From Allacma fusca (lineage: Eukaryota > Arthropoda > Collembola > Symphypleona > Sminthuridae): a stretch of 64,000 bases of DNA. Each line of letters starts with the position of its first letter. The first letter of the stretch is position 1. Under the pieces are notes generated by a model, which had not been told where the DNA came from, made no database searches, and was given only the letters and a program-made list of their open reading frames with translations. The stretch is from contig OX359246.1 in NCBI GenBank assembly GCA_947179485.1, positions 43,813,632-43,877,631 on the forward strand. The letters run 5' to 3'. The translations under genes were made by a program, and so were the position numbers. Shown piece after piece: positions 11,329 through 24,515 of the stretch.

Positions 11329-12286
11329 ATGTACAAAAGGACCAGGAGCAGAAGTAGCAATGCTATTCCCCAGAAACGGGTCGAGAAGGTGAAATTGGCT
11401 GAAGAACCTGTTCCGGGACCGAGCGGCGTAGCAAAGAAATCTCCTCCCACTGCAGATCTAAAAAGGGCTGAGGTCACCAAAATTGCGGAGACTGCTGGAA
11501 ATGTGACTAGAAGGAAAATGGAGTAAGATTTGTATTAATAATCACTGAGACAATGAGCTGAAATGTATAAAGAGTATGTCTTTAGGGGTCAGTGAGGGTC
11601 TTGCCGGTACCCGTTCAAATGATGTATTGTTGGTTAAATTGATCCGGAAGGCCCGAGTTGATCAAGGGGGATTGAAGTAAATTATTTTAATGTCTTCCAG
11701 TCGAAAATAAAGCTGGTATATTTTGCTTTAAATAGACAATTCATTTGACATAAGGTCCCTTAAGGCAGAGGTCTACTGTACTTCTAATCGGAAATGCATC
11801 GGTCCCCGTTTTGTTTCTAATTGTGAGCTATGTGTCTAATTCCGGTCTTAAGAAATAATGTGATGGTTTAACTGTTGGCTAGAGGGAGGAGTAATTATAT
11901 GTAACCATAAAATATTACCGAGTTAATTTATGAATTGTGTTTCTGTTGTGTTTAGACCCAGCATATTTGATGAACAAGAATGGGAGAAGTCAGCATTCAA
12001 GAAAAAGCAGTCTACAAAGCCAGCATTCCATGCTGCATTTAATGACAGTTCCGTTACATGCGACTTCTTGGACCAGGAAAAAGCTCAGTCGGATTTTTTT
12101 CAAATCCTCCAAGAGTATCGAATGCTCCATAGATTGAAGAATAACGTGAACGAATCTGTTGATCGCATGCCAGTGCAGCCTCTGTCATTAAAAGAACATT
12201 TGAAGGGGTTTCAACTTCGGAAGGAAAAACAAGAGCGGGACATTAATGTCGAAGCCAGGAAGAAGAACAAGACCAGGACGACATAA
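11329..12286 (+). CDS. Small basic, probably nuclear protein, unrecognised family
   Basis: Two exons, join(11329..11522, 11956..12286). The donor is ATGGA|GTAAGA and the acceptor GTGTTTAG ends at 11955. The split codon GA+A restores an open frame of 174 residues. Without splicing, exon 1 stops at once. Residues 1-64 are highly basic and Ser/Pro-containing (KRTRSRSS, QKRVEKVK, VPGPSG, TRRKME), suggesting a disordered, nuclear-type N-terminus. The middle has FDEQEWEKSAFKKK, then a region with aromatic and acidic residues (CDFLDQEKAQSDFFQILQEYR) that could be a helix. The C-terminus is a charged helix-like stretch (LKEHLKGFQLRKEKQERD) with a basic KK/R end. I cannot name the family. The start is the first ATG after the acceptor at 11291. 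A candidate AATAAA at 12455-12460 lies 169 nt after the stop. Confidence 0.75.
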
Positions 12287-12454
12287 TCCCTGGAGTTAGT
12301 AGCTGAAATTCCAATTATTAATAATGAATTATTCGATTATAATATTCGAGCTGACCATGTCTTGTTATTATTTTCATACCAGTTACCAATTGTCCCCACC
12401 CCTACACTAATTGAAGTATTTACAACATGGTGAAACTGTGCTCAAGGATGGACA

Positions 12455-12460
12455 AATAAA
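12455..12460 (+). other. Candidate polyadenylation signal AATAAA
   Basis: Canonical hexamer 169 nt after the stop of the basic-protein gene. Confidence 0.45.
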
Positions 12461-13081
12461 TAATTTGGTATACTTAAATCAACCATGTTGTTATGCAGAG
12501 TAATCACCATTGCTGATATTATTGTTATTCCTTGGTATCGTCGTGTCGTAGCAATAATTTTAGGAACGAAGTGAAGCTTGAATACTTGTGGATGTGCTGA
12601 TGTCTGCTCAACCATAATCACGATTTAACTAACTACCGAATCATTCAGTGATATCATACAAAGCAAATATTTTATATTGAACTTTTTTTTGCAGGAGATC
12701 AGGTCATCAGTTTCATTTCTGAAGATTAAAAGAGGTCACATTGAGGTGTATTGAGAAAGTAGGATAGGATGTAGGAATCATGTGTGCATGCTCATAAGTA
12801 ATGAAACCAAAACAGAACTTGAAAATTGTGTCAACTAACGGTAATCTGTAACACTTCACAGGTTAATTCAAGACTCACAATCTGTTTTGCTTTCTGTTGT
12901 GGATGGCAGCTGGGGATTAACGCTGCACCTTGCACCTTATACAGTTAATGGCATGTGCAACTTCAATGTCTTATTAACATCACGCTCGTTCCTCGGAGTT
13001 TCCTCCTGCACTGTACATCAGTAAGTGCTCAATAGCGTGTCCTGTTGTTCTTTTCATTGATTGGCCGGTCATTAGAGTAAT

Positions 13082-13093
13082 TATTTTCGACAG
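13082..13093 (+). other. 3' splice acceptor 26 nt upstream of the aldo-keto reductase start
   Basis: TATTTTCGACAG ends at 13093 and ATG is at 13120. The pyrimidine tract is moderate. It marks a short 5' UTR exon start or a trans-splice site. Confidence 0.4.
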
Positions 13094-13119
13094 AAATATC
13101 CATTCCTGTGTCCTATCCA

Positions 13120-15236
13120 ATGTCCTCTAAGAAACTCAACATTCCCAGGATTGGTTTAGGTCAAGCTGGTATTACTGAGGTGAGATTTTGTTTCATTTGT
13201 AAAAGTACTACGAAAGCTATCTCTGTAGTCAAGGTAAAAAAATGATTCCACAAAAGTTTCGCTAGCAAATTATATGTATAGTCCTCACATTTGTGATCAT
13301 TGTATGTATTGTTTTAAAATTAATATAGAACGATGCGGACGAACTAATTGAACGAACGGTGGAAAAAGCGGTGGAGATCGGCTACCGACATTTTGACACG
13401 GCCTACAGTTACATGAATGAGGTGGCAATTGGGAATGGCTTGAAACGGTGTTTAGATCGGAACCAAGTTACTCGTCAAGAGCTCTGGGTCATTACGAAGG
13501 TACATAGAGGAAAATTCACATGATTTGAGGAAATTATCTGCGGATGACAAGTTGAATGTAAAGCTCTCATCTGCACATATAGTAGCTTGAAACGGTATTG
13601 CCTTTCCTCCAGTATATTATAGCGATCTTCTCCTCTCGTCAACTCATCTTTGTTGACTTGTGGTTGTGCGTACGTTGACAATACGGTGTAAATTGATTTC
13701 AAAATGAAAGTAAACACTTCAATGCAAGTGTTAGGATTTGATATGTATTTAAGAAGACATTTAGTATCTGATTGTGTGTTGTGGAAATCTCATTTGTATC
13801 TATGTGTATATAATGTAAGCCTGTGAGTTTATGTAGCTACCAGGAATAGCCATGCATCGGGACCGGGTTGAAGAATTCCTTCGTCGATCCTTGAAAAACC
13901 TACAGATGGATTATGTCGATACATACTTGGTGCACTGGCCCATTGGCTACCATTATACTGGGGATCCCAGCGTTATATTCCCATCCAAGGATGGGACACT
14001 GGACGTGGACAAAAGCACGGACTTGATTGAGATTTGGAAAGCTATGGAAGGACTTTGTGATCTGGGACTAACCAGGACAATAGGGCTCTCGAATTTCAAT
14101 TCCCAGCAGATAGACCGGATATTAGGTGTTTGCCGGATACCTCCGAGTATTTTACAAGTATGAGAAATGAGATGACAGTGTAGAGTCGTAGAAGTTATGA
14201 GACAGGCTTATTTTATTTAAAAAACAAATTATTTCTAGAGCAAGAATGATAGTGTATGCTTTATTATGGTCTAGGTTGAGCTCAACGTGTCATTCCAGCA
14301 ACCTGAACTAGTCAAATACTGTCACGAGCGTCAAATAATTCCATGTGCCTACGCTCCTTTAGGATCTCTCGGAAGGATTGAGAAGTATAAGAAGCGTGGG
14401 GTGTAAGAAATTAACATGAATAGACACACTGATGCTAACAATTTTGTTGATTATACTTTGTATTTTATTGAAATATGTGAGGAAGACTTTTTATAACATA
14501 ATTTATGTTATAAATATATAAGTGTTTATAAATATATATGTGTTTAAATATATTATTTTATGTTAATTCTGTATATATATGAATATAAAAATCTCTGTTT
14601 TTTTCCTATTTTTGTTATGTTATTTAATATAATTTTTATAATAATCATAAGAAGTCATACTTAATCTTTGAAGTTAATTTTAATACTGATTACAGCACAT
14701 TGCAACTGGACAACATGATGCAGAATCCTGTTATACAAGAAATAGCTGAAGCCTATGGCAAGACTTCAGCACAAATAATGCTACGATTCCTCGTCCAGCA
14801 AGATATCGTAGTGATCCCAAAAACTACCAACTTCGATAGACTGTATTCAAATTTCGATGTAAATGCAATTTTTTTTATACCTACATTTTTATGGAGGAAC
14901 GATTTGTCATGAATCATGAATCTCTTGTTCAAATTGACGCAGATATTGGATTTTGACCTGTTGGAGGAAGACATGGAAAAAATGCGAACATTGGATAAAG
15001 GACCATCGGGAAGAACCTACGATCTGGCTACTATTCCTATGTAAGTTGCTCCAAAGTATACATAGGATAAACATGCTTTTTTCCTTCACATCCACACAGT
15101 TGATGGTACAGAGCTGATGGATTGATAACATGATTTGGCACTTTGTTGAATTTCATGTGTACGTTGTGTATGTATAAATATGTATATGTGTGTGTATTTG
15201 TACAGAATGCGAGAGCATCCCGAATTTCCTTTCTAA
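13120..15236 (+). CDS. Aldo-keto reductase (AKR1-like), complete, seven exons
   Basis: Exons 13120..13179, 13329..13499, 13837..14157, 14275..14402, 14696..14858, 14943..15040 and 15206..15236, all with GT..AG introns of 84-337 bp. Together they are 972 nt and give 323 residues, the usual AKR length. The catalytic tetrad is intact and falls at the same numbers as in human AKR1B1: Asp43 and Tyr48 (GYRHFDTAYSYMNE), Lys77 (LWVITK) and His110 (YLVHWP). The cofactor-side motifs GLSNFNSQQI and VIPKTT are present, and the end EHPEFPF resembles the AKR1 C-terminus. AKRs are cytosolic (alpha/beta)8-barrel NADPH-dependent oxidoreductases acting on aldehydes, ketones or sugars. The loops that set substrate choice do not let me name the substrate. 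The start is the first ATG after the acceptor at 13093. Exon 4 ends at GGGGT|GTAAGA: reading on without splicing meets TAA at once, and splicing into 14696 restores Val. Confidence 0.95.
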
Positions 15237-15549
15237 CACCGACTCGATGAGCTATTCATGTTTTTGACGTTCCCTGACAATATTAGCTCCGATCTTCCAT
15301 TTATAAGTCTTTGTATATTTTCATGGCCTCGTTGTTTAAAGTAGCTTGTGTTTGGTGGAGTGTGTGCCCAAAAAACCTGTGAGCTCCAAAATTGTCGTTC
15401 CACAACTTAAGATGGCAGCAACGGCAGAAGATCATGTTTGCTACTGATCAACGATAAAATATTGGAAGCTCTCCTGGTTTCTCCAATTTTGAAGTTGTTA
15501 TTTGGACGTGCATGTTACTATCTTCTGTGTGTACCACAAGACTTTGTAA

Positions 15550-15555
15550 AATAAA
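15550..15555 (+). other. Candidate polyadenylation signal of the aldo-keto reductase gene
   Basis: AATAAA lies 314 nt after the stop codon at 15236 and is followed by T/G-rich sequence. Confidence 0.5.
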
Positions 15556-16623
15556 TTGGTTGTTTAATGGACTTGCTAACATTTTCTTGGCAACGAGGTC
15601 TATTTGTTAACTAATTGTCAGAGCCTTGGGAGTCTGCGACTTATAAATCAAGAGCTAGGCTAGCGTGACTAAAGTGATATCAACACGAGGTGACATTGTT
15701 TTATCGGCGGGTGCTACAATCATCGTATAAAAATTCTAATAAGACAAATAGCACATATGCTGTTCAATGTAAAAAGACAGATTGGAGCAAAAGTATAGCA
15801 AAAAAATTTCGCCGGACCCCAAAAAACTACGACAATCAAAATTCACATACAAAATAGGCAAAATTTCATAACCACGGAAAAATAAGCTAATTTTCCTTTG
15901 AAGTTTGTAAAGCAATAAATTTTTAGATATTATGGAACAGATGATTTTATGTAATCAATATTTTTTTTAGCTCTTTTTTAATTTCTTACAATTTTCCTCC
16001 TTCGGATTTATCCATTACTAATAATGCCCAGTGCAGATTTTTAGCTACTTTAATAAAATTTAATTACAAATTTTGTTAACATAATTCTGGTTGTAATAAT
16101 GTTAAAAGCAATTAATGTTACTCATACATAGTTAATTATTTACTCATTATGTGAAGCCAAAAATTAACTGTCAATTGTTATATGTACATATTTCACTGAC
16201 GTTCATGAGTTTGTATCAAGGGCTTCGTCAATGTATGCATGTATTGAGATGCTGTGGCAAGGAAGTCAGTCTCTTGGGAACTGCAACATTTTGGAACATG
16301 TGGCGTTTCGCAACTCACGCCACAAATTGAAAAATTGAAAGGCAAGCAAATTTCCCTTTTGATTTGCACGTCCGACACCGCAATCCACATTTGTAAAGTT
16401 GGGTGAAATACAAAGATACTCCTACGTGTACGACACGGTGGGTGACAATCTCTACTACAATGTAAATTGGTCATATGTGAAGGGTAACAGCTGGCAGCAA
16501 TAAATTTGATATCACAAATGGATGTAGTTATCCCCAAACCAGCCTCTTGTAGTACAGCCTCTCAACCCTCTTGACATGTTGGATTCATCCTCAACCAGCC
16601 TGCAAGAGAGGAAGTGAGAGTGA

Positions 16624-16628
<5 letters not shown>

Positions 16629-16676
<48 letters not shown>
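16629..16676 (+). repeat. (GA)24 microsatellite
   Basis: Uninterrupted GA dinucleotides. Frames across it encode only Arg-Glu or Ser-Leu repeats and are not genes. Confidence 0.95.
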
Positions 16677-16678
<2 letters not shown>

Positions 16679-18355
16679 CCCTTGAACCGAATCTGTTTTC
16701 CCTCTTGTTCCTCTTCCAGTCCATTTCCATTCCATCTTTAAATTCAACCAGGCGTGTATTATGCCTTCAGTCTGGACCACACTCATTTATGCGTGGAAAA
16801 ATAAAAACAAGGTCGTGAAATAATAAAGACTAAGACGGAAATGACTTTTCCACTTTTCTCCATTGCTTAACACACGCGTGGTATATACATATATCGTAGA
16901 TATATATGCATCTTCAAACATTCTATGTAAGTATAGGCATAGACACATCTCGTATGTACATTTCTGTAGCAAAAATCTCTTTCACAGTTTACCCCTTTTG
17001 CCATTGCACGATTGCACGCACTTGTTTTGTATCATCAGTGAAAGCTTCTGAAAAAAATAAGTTTGTGTTCAAGGAAAAATATGTTTTTCACGGAGTCTCT
17101 CACAAATGAAAACAGCAGCCTAGTACAGTTTTTTTCCTAGGACTATATTCTCTGGCTCTTTCTATTCCTTTTTATACAAAGTTGCTTTTAAGATAATGAA
17201 ATGATTACGTATTCTTTTACGTTTTTAAGATTCTTTTTTGGAATTGTTTTTGTACCTACACGCTATTCTCTTCCCACCCTTCGAGCATTGTGTGAAAATA
17301 ATAGCGAAAACAAAATATCACTTGAATGCTGATCCCTTGAGAAAAATTCGTCTATGTGAGCAATTCCTCCTCTGATTAATGTGAGTCTTGAGCGGAGGTG
17401 ACAGAAACATATGGTGAATCGGACTAATGGGAGAGCCAACAGTATTTTTATAAATATATGATGGATCCCCATTTGTCTTCCTCCCAATTCATCATCCCAC
17501 TCCATTCCCCCCTTTAACTCACACAAATCCAACAGGTGTACAGAAATTGGCATTGTAATCCTGGAACTGTATCACAATTTTAGTAATTACCTTCAATTTC
17601 TCAACCATTTACCAAACCTCCCCCCTCCCGCCCCTCCCATAGCCAAAACTACTCTCGAGACTTTTCCCTTACATCCAATTTCCTAGGAAATTTTTGCAAA
17701 TTTTTATAACCTAATAGTAATACAATAGAAAATTAAATTTTGAACTGTAAATTCAATTAAACTTGAAAGTGGCTGAATTTTTGAGCCAGAAGTTCCAGGG
17801 CTTGGTAAGTTTCCACAAATACGAAGTTCCTCTTGAGAATTTTTTTTTTCCCAAGACTTTTCAATCAGTACCCTTCAATAACCTTCCTTTATTGTACAAA
17901 AAGGGCAAGTATAGCAAGAATATTTTTAAGCTATAGAATTTTTTTTTCAGCAAATAAGTGTTTTATTGAATGAAAGGTCTATAAATACCTCAGCTCAGTG
18001 AGTTCAACTTGTTGGTTACATAAATATATATAGGTTCACATACATAATTATGTATATGCTCCAGAAAAAAAATGCTAAACTCATATGAGGAGCACTATAG
18101 TGTAGGATAAAAAAATTGAAATGTAGCAGAAAAGTTGGACCTCGGGCCAAGCCTTAACCTTGCGTAAAGTGAAATTTCCTCCTGTCTCTCTCCCTATCCC
18201 TCCCTGGTTTGACAGGCATCTTCTACATTACACTGAAGATGAGAGAGTTCTACGTAACACACCCGTATGTTTCTACTTAAATCGTGTAAACTCTAATGAC
18301 ATGCTCATTTAACACAATATTGCTCTCATGCCTATTTGAGTAGAGATGAAAACTC

Positions 18356-18380
18356 GAGAGAGAGAGAGAGAGAGAGAGAG
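18356..18380 (+). repeat. (GA)12 microsatellite
   Basis: Uninterrupted GA run. Confidence 0.9.
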
Positions 18381-20898
18381 TCACATGCACGTAAGTTCTT
18401 ACTCATACGTTCAATCTGACTCCCGTTCATTTAAACGTGTACGTGAGCGTGTGTGTTGTAATTCAAAACAGTTGTTCCTGTTCCTGGTTGTAGTAAACTC
18501 CATGGGACTTACATGACTTGTGCACTTCTCACCTCTTGGATTATTACTGTCGTTCCTTTTTGTTGAGGGAGAAATATCTATGTGTATCTATACTGTATAA
18601 TATTAGAGGGAGAAAAAAAAAGAAGAAGAATGACTTAAATATTTATAGATAACTTAAACCCATGTAATTATCTCGTCCTCATTGAATTCCATCTTTTACA
18701 CATAATTATTATCTGTTAAACCATGGAGCATACCTCCTTGCCGGAAACTACACCGTTCCACATACTTTATCTCGACTTTTGAGTGAGTCGGAGCTGGCCG
18801 AGAGTGAAGATAAAAAAGATGCTATTATACTACAACGTCGTACAGAGAGAATCTATCTACACGGAAACTTGAAGGAGATATCATCTAAGTGGAAACATTT
18901 ATTATAGGAACATTTTGTATGCAAGGAACAGTAACTTTATACAAGGGTGTGCCTAGTCATAAATGATAGGACACAGAAATAGCAAAAGCAATACATGTCA
19001 AATGTCACACGCACACACATGTGTCATATACCAATGTAAGGAACAGCTAGATATGTATAGAGTCGTCCCTATATATTATATACACATAAATGTAGCATCC
19101 AATCTCATGCACATCCTTCCTCACAATAGCCTCTAAACCGGTACTAGGTCCATAACGGACAAGTTATACTTGCCATTCTTCCAAAGAGCAAAGTTTCTGT
19201 TCCCCCTCCCCCTCCTCCCGTTCCCCTCCCCCCCACCACCTCCCCAAACACACACACACACATATACACAGACCCAAACACATATGTTACCTTGTGAATA
19301 GGAAATTCCCAAAAGTTTTCGCACTTTGAAAATCCAGTCTAAAATGTCACTCTAGCGAATGCCCCGAGTATCCTTTATGTTGATTTGCCTCCTTCCAAAT
19401 TCAAAGCATTTTTTGATTTGCATTTCTAAAGGAAAAGGACGTGTTGCTTGGCAGGGGGCATTCTTGAAATTCAAATCCATCCAAGCCATCTATCTATGTA
19501 TACTTTCCAGGATCCTCCCAAACCACTGACAATAATTCATGCACTCTTCCAAATCTTCCCAGAACTTACGTGTCAATTTGTAACTTTAATCTTTTACACA
19601 CCCCATCCCCCCTGATATCATTAGAAGGAAATGATAAGAACCGAGCACATAACCCATCAGTAGTATTCCTACATACCATGTACACACACACACATAAGGA
19701 AAAGAACATAATTATTATCGCACTCAAAAGAATACCTCATCAAAAATCGATTGAGCACATATACCTTCCTAAAAGTGCACTAATTGTGTAAGTATCACTT
19801 GCATCCTAAATATGAAACCTGTCCCTTGTAACAGCATCTATATATTCCAGGATTCGATTACAGACGTGTGAGTACAGAGAGGGTATCCCTAATCCGAAGA
19901 TCCAATTCAACCGTGGGATATATTCTTTCATGCCGAAACCGTCAAGTGTAAGATGCATTATTAGATCATAAAACTCCAAGCCTGGGATATTTCTAGAGCC
20001 TGCCGTTGACAAGAGAGATGCTATAAAACCTTAATATAGCTCATTAAACAATGGTAGCTATACTAGTCCCAGCCTCAAGACATTTCCACACATCTATAAA
20101 ATTATATATTATTTCCATGGGATATCTACATATGTACATACATGTCCCCCCGTATCTATATTCATCTCCATATAAATAATGCACGCATCCCATGAATTTC
20201 TTCCATAAAAATAGGAACGGGGAAGTGCATCAAGGAACATACATATCCACTCCCCATGTAAATGTCCTATACTTACATATCTATATGTAGATACACAGTA
20301 AATACAATATTTAAGATTCTGTCCAAATCCTATTTAAGAAATACAATAATATATCCACACTTATAAGTTCCTATATCTACCTATCTACCTCTACAGATAT
20401 CTACGTATAAATACCAACAATTCTCTGACTCCTGTCCACAGTCCATATGCCCTGGGAAGACTCAAAGCCTTAAGAGAGTACAGATTTGGTCCGAGGAGAG
20501 GAACTTCACAAAAATTAAAGGGACTTACATATATACACTAGTACCTAAATATACGTATTATAGTAAATCTTCAAGGAAAAGAGTCAGAGTGAGAGAATAC
20601 CGGAGGAAATTCAAGAAAGACAATAATATACACACACACTGTTGTATCATGACTCTGACTCCCGAGACCCGTTCACTTCCTTTCGGCGTCCGGGCATTAC
20701 ACACACATACAAACACACACAGGCACGCGGATCCCCATCCAACACCAGCTTTTTATCGAGAGACTGTGAGAAACTGCATGATGTGTGTGTGTAAAAGTAC
20801 ATAGACGTATCTATGTATGTAGTATATTATGTATTTAGCCAGTTGAAAGGGCTGGGTCTCACAGGTACAACTACGACTGCTACTGTAATAGTGGCAGT

Positions 20899-20930
20899 CG
20901 TAGTAGTAATAGTAGTAGTAGTAGTAGTAC
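20899..20930 (+). repeat. (TAG/GTA)n trinucleotide repeat
   Basis: Repeated TAG triplets with one interruption, in non-coding DNA. Confidence 0.9.
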
Positions 20931-21207
20931 TGCCTTGCAAATATTTTTTGGGTAGGACTAGGTTTCGAGTGTACTAACGCTAGTATAGGCTCCAAAGACT
21001 TAAGTTATGAGTTGAATATAAGTATAGAATCTATACGTGCATAAGTCTATAGAGAAAGAAAAGTAGTAGTGGAAGGCAGGGGTATCTTATGTATAGATAC
21101 CTATGTATGTATGACTATTACACGTATAGGGAATGGATTGCTAAAATGTAGTAAGTATATAATATGAACAGTAGTAGTCCTCCTGGTTCGTCTCTCCCTC
21201 TCTCACT

Positions 21208-21233
21208 ACTGACTGACTGACTGACTGACTGAC
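21208..21233 (+). repeat. (ACTG)6 tetranucleotide repeat
   Basis: Six full ACTG units and a partial unit at the edge of the CT-rich stretch. Confidence 0.9.
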
Positions 21234-22693
21234 GACGAGCAACCGAGACTCCTCCAGAGTTTCACAGGGAAGCAAGCTCTCCGGTTTGAGTTTCATTTGA
21301 GTCTTCAGACCCGTGTGTTGTTCAGTTTTCTCTTGAAGTCACGAGTGTTCACACATCCTCCAACAGCCACTCTTCTTCTCTCTGGCGAAGCACACGGTGG
21401 TGCGGGAAGGAAGACTTTTTCTTTCCCCTCTCTCACAGTAGTCAGTCCAAACCAGTCTCTCTCTCTCTCTCTGTAGGATCTGTACTTACTTCGGGATCTG
21501 TTCTATTTCCGCGATACTTCAACTCTCTATCCTTCGCTCTTTTCTCTCGCTATCTTCCCTTCCATCAGACTACACTACTAACTATAACATTTAAAGGCAA
21601 AGCCAACCTTCTCTTCTCGTCGGTTCGTCTTCCTCTCTTTTGAAACTCAATTGGAAGCCAATACATAAGCTATATACACAGACTAAAATAAATTAATGCT
21701 TCGAGCATCTCTCTCTCTCTCTCTCCCTATCTCCCTCTCCGCGCTCTATACACATCACTAAAACTACAACTTAGAGCTGTACAGAAGTGAGCAAAGGATT
21801 TTTTCTCTTCCTCCCCTGACCCCCGCCCCCCTCACAAATGCTCTTAGTATATCTACATTACAATAGAAAGAGTACAGGACTAGTAACAATCTACTCTCTA
21901 TTCATCTACTAGCGTATCTACATAATTACAGCTTTCTGATCCCTACATATTCAAAACAATATATCCTCTCTCTGTACACACATTACAGTCCCTCAACTCT
22001 TCCTATCTTCCAAAACAAGACACTTAATCAAAGAGGCAATTTGTGTGCAAAAATAGACTACTGTGTGCATACTTATAGAACATGTGTATATAGCTCGGTA
22101 CTGTATGTAATAATTACACCCCTCCGGAAGAAAAAAAAAAGAATAGGTAAAAAAAAAACTGTCTTGGAATTTTATAGTGCTCCACACAACATCACACTTA
22201 ATGTTTGGCTGACAATCTCAATAGGCACACGACGTATATAAGGAGGAAAGCCTTTGGAATTAAATTATTGCACAATTCTCTGAACAAATTTCTAGCTCCC
22301 CATATAATTACTTACAATCTCAAAAATAAAAATACTTTTCCTACATCCAGAATTAATTTCCACGTTGATGGTGAAAGATCGAGGGGCTTTGAGCCTTTCT
22401 GGAAGATAGATCTACAGTAATAGGTATCTATGAATATATTTACGGATCCCTAAATTTTAATGAAAGTCTTTCCTTACATAATCCCTCATCCCAGAAGTTA
22501 GAAGGTACTTGATGCAGTGGAAAGATAAAACCATAGATCAATTTAACTGATATTGTGAGAGATGTGTAGTAACTGAGAGAGTCATTACATCTCATAGAAG
22601 AAAAACAAGAAGAAGAAGAAAAAACTCAACGGAATTTATTCCCCTGATTTATTACATCCTCAAAAATAAAGTGTGGGTTTTTGTGTGTGGATA

Positions 22694-22696
<3 letters not shown>

Positions 22697-22734
<38 letters not shown>

Positions 22735-22745
22735 CAACAACAACA
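22697..22745 (+). repeat. (AC)18 followed by (CAA)n
   Basis: A pure AC run to 22733 changes to CAA triplets. Confidence 0.95.
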
Positions 22746-23086
22746 GTTCCAAATCTACATAGTGTTTGTATGTTGAGCCGATGGGTGGGGAAATGGAACA
22801 GTTTGTAGAGTGAAGAGGCTTTTAAAAAAAAATGAATTTTCAAAAGAGTGATGTGCTTTGAAAACAAGAGGATTTTGTAATGGTGAGGGTGCTATATCTA
22901 GTAGATTTAATTTCAAAATAATTGTAAGGGAAAGTGATGATTGTGATATAGGAAAGGAAACTGGTGAGTGCATTTCAAATCCGAGTCAACAAGAGGGGAT
23001 CTCTGAGACACATCAAGTGATCCTGAGAGCCTCCTCCAAGTTAGAATGCAAATGTGATAAAAATAGTGAATTTATGAGAGGATGGT

Positions 23087-23150
23087 GACTACTACAGCTA
23101 CTACTACGACTACTACTACAACTATTGCTACTACTACTATTACAACGACC
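23087..23150 (+). repeat. Degenerate (ACT/CTA)n repeat
   Basis: Imperfect CTA/ACT triplets for about 60 bp, interrupted by ACG, ACA and TTG. Confidence 0.85.
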
Positions 23151-24477
23151 ACGGTGGGAAAGGAGGAGTGTTGGGCTCGAGCAAGATGCTAATTATACAT
23201 ACATTATGTGCTACACAGAGCAGTAGCAACAGCATCAAGAGCAACAGCACCAGCAGCAGCAGTCAACCAGGAGCATGATGAATAGTCAATATTTATCATC
23301 CCGTGATAATGATAATATTGTGACTGGTAGTTAAGCATGGTTGTTTTAGCAGTAGTGAAGACGATGAGAGTTCTAACTTGTAGTTCCAGTCCGGACTTGG
23401 ATCTTGCAAAAGTTTAGGTGTGTGGAGCACAGTGTATGTACATAATTATCTACAACTATCTCTCCCAATACTACATACATAATTACAAGTCCTATCCCAA
23501 ACACAACGGTGCTAGTCATTGAGTCACTTGTCCCGTTCCGCCTCAACAGACAATAATAACTGCTTGTTCTCAAGAGTAACTATCTCCACACTGGGAGTGC
23601 TTCACCGGGAATTAAACTCACATATGTTAAAGAGCCGGGGCTTGAAATCTTGAAAACAGATAACTAGCATTGACGCAATAGGATCCCATATATAATTATA
23701 TACATAGAGAGCCTTAGCTCATATGTATGTATATATGTGTAACACAGGACTGGAGACCCAGTAGCATTTACTCTACTGCTCAAGTTCGGATATCTAATTA
23801 TCTATAACAAAAACTACAGTCCTACAGTTGTCTCCCAACTCCTCCACTTTGTATCTGTGACGAGTGAATGAGACCCAGTGATAAAACAGAACTCAATTAG
23901 GATTTCAATTACAAATACAAAAAGCTGGAGTCACGCTCTGCGAGAAAGTTCCTCCTCCTGTAGATACTCCTGAAGGAGGACCAAAAACCCGTGACTTTTA
24001 ATCAGAACGACTTGTAATCACACACACAGTCACAGTCACAGACACAGACACACAAGTGAATTCAGTTTTGAACAGTTCCAAACTCATCCTCCAGAAAATA
24101 CATGTATGAAGTACAATTATTACAGGAGGATCTCTACCCTTTCAGCTGAAGCTCTCCAATCATGTGTGGAACCTTTTGTAGGCATATTGTTGTCGGAGAC
24201 AAACCTCAGTGAGTCATCTTTCCTCTATTCCTATTACAGTAGACGGCACAGGCACAGGATATGGTACAACTTTGTAAATTCTGTATGAGATGAGGTGATG
24301 ACATATATGTACGTATAGGAGGGGGAGTGTACATTTGGGATTGTATACACTTGTGTATATCTAGGAGTGTCTTAAGCAAACACAAGTCAAAGGAAGCATG
24401 GGATGATGAAAGTTTCGTCCACGCAGATCTCCTCAATAGAAACACATGGCACAGGAGTGAGAGACACAGAGAGAGTC

Positions 24478-24490
<13 letters not shown>

Positions 24491-24512
<22 letters not shown>

Positions 24513-24515
24513 GAG
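24491..24515 (+). repeat. (GA)12 microsatellite
   Basis: Uninterrupted GA run preceded by GA-rich sequence from about 24460. Confidence 0.9.

Larger units (their letters stand above)
12287..13093. other. Intergenic stretch with a candidate poly(A) signal
   Basis: Holds the likely 3' UTR of the upstream gene, with AATAAA at 12455-12460, and the leader of the aldo-keto reductase gene. No further gene was seen. From the stop at 12286 to the next ATG at 13120 is only 833 nt, on the same strand. Confidence 0.5.

Noticed and set aside
16512..16818. Overlapping open frames on both strands across the (GA)24 tract
   Set aside because: They exist because GA repeats lack stop codons; they encode only Arg-Glu or Ser-Leu runs.
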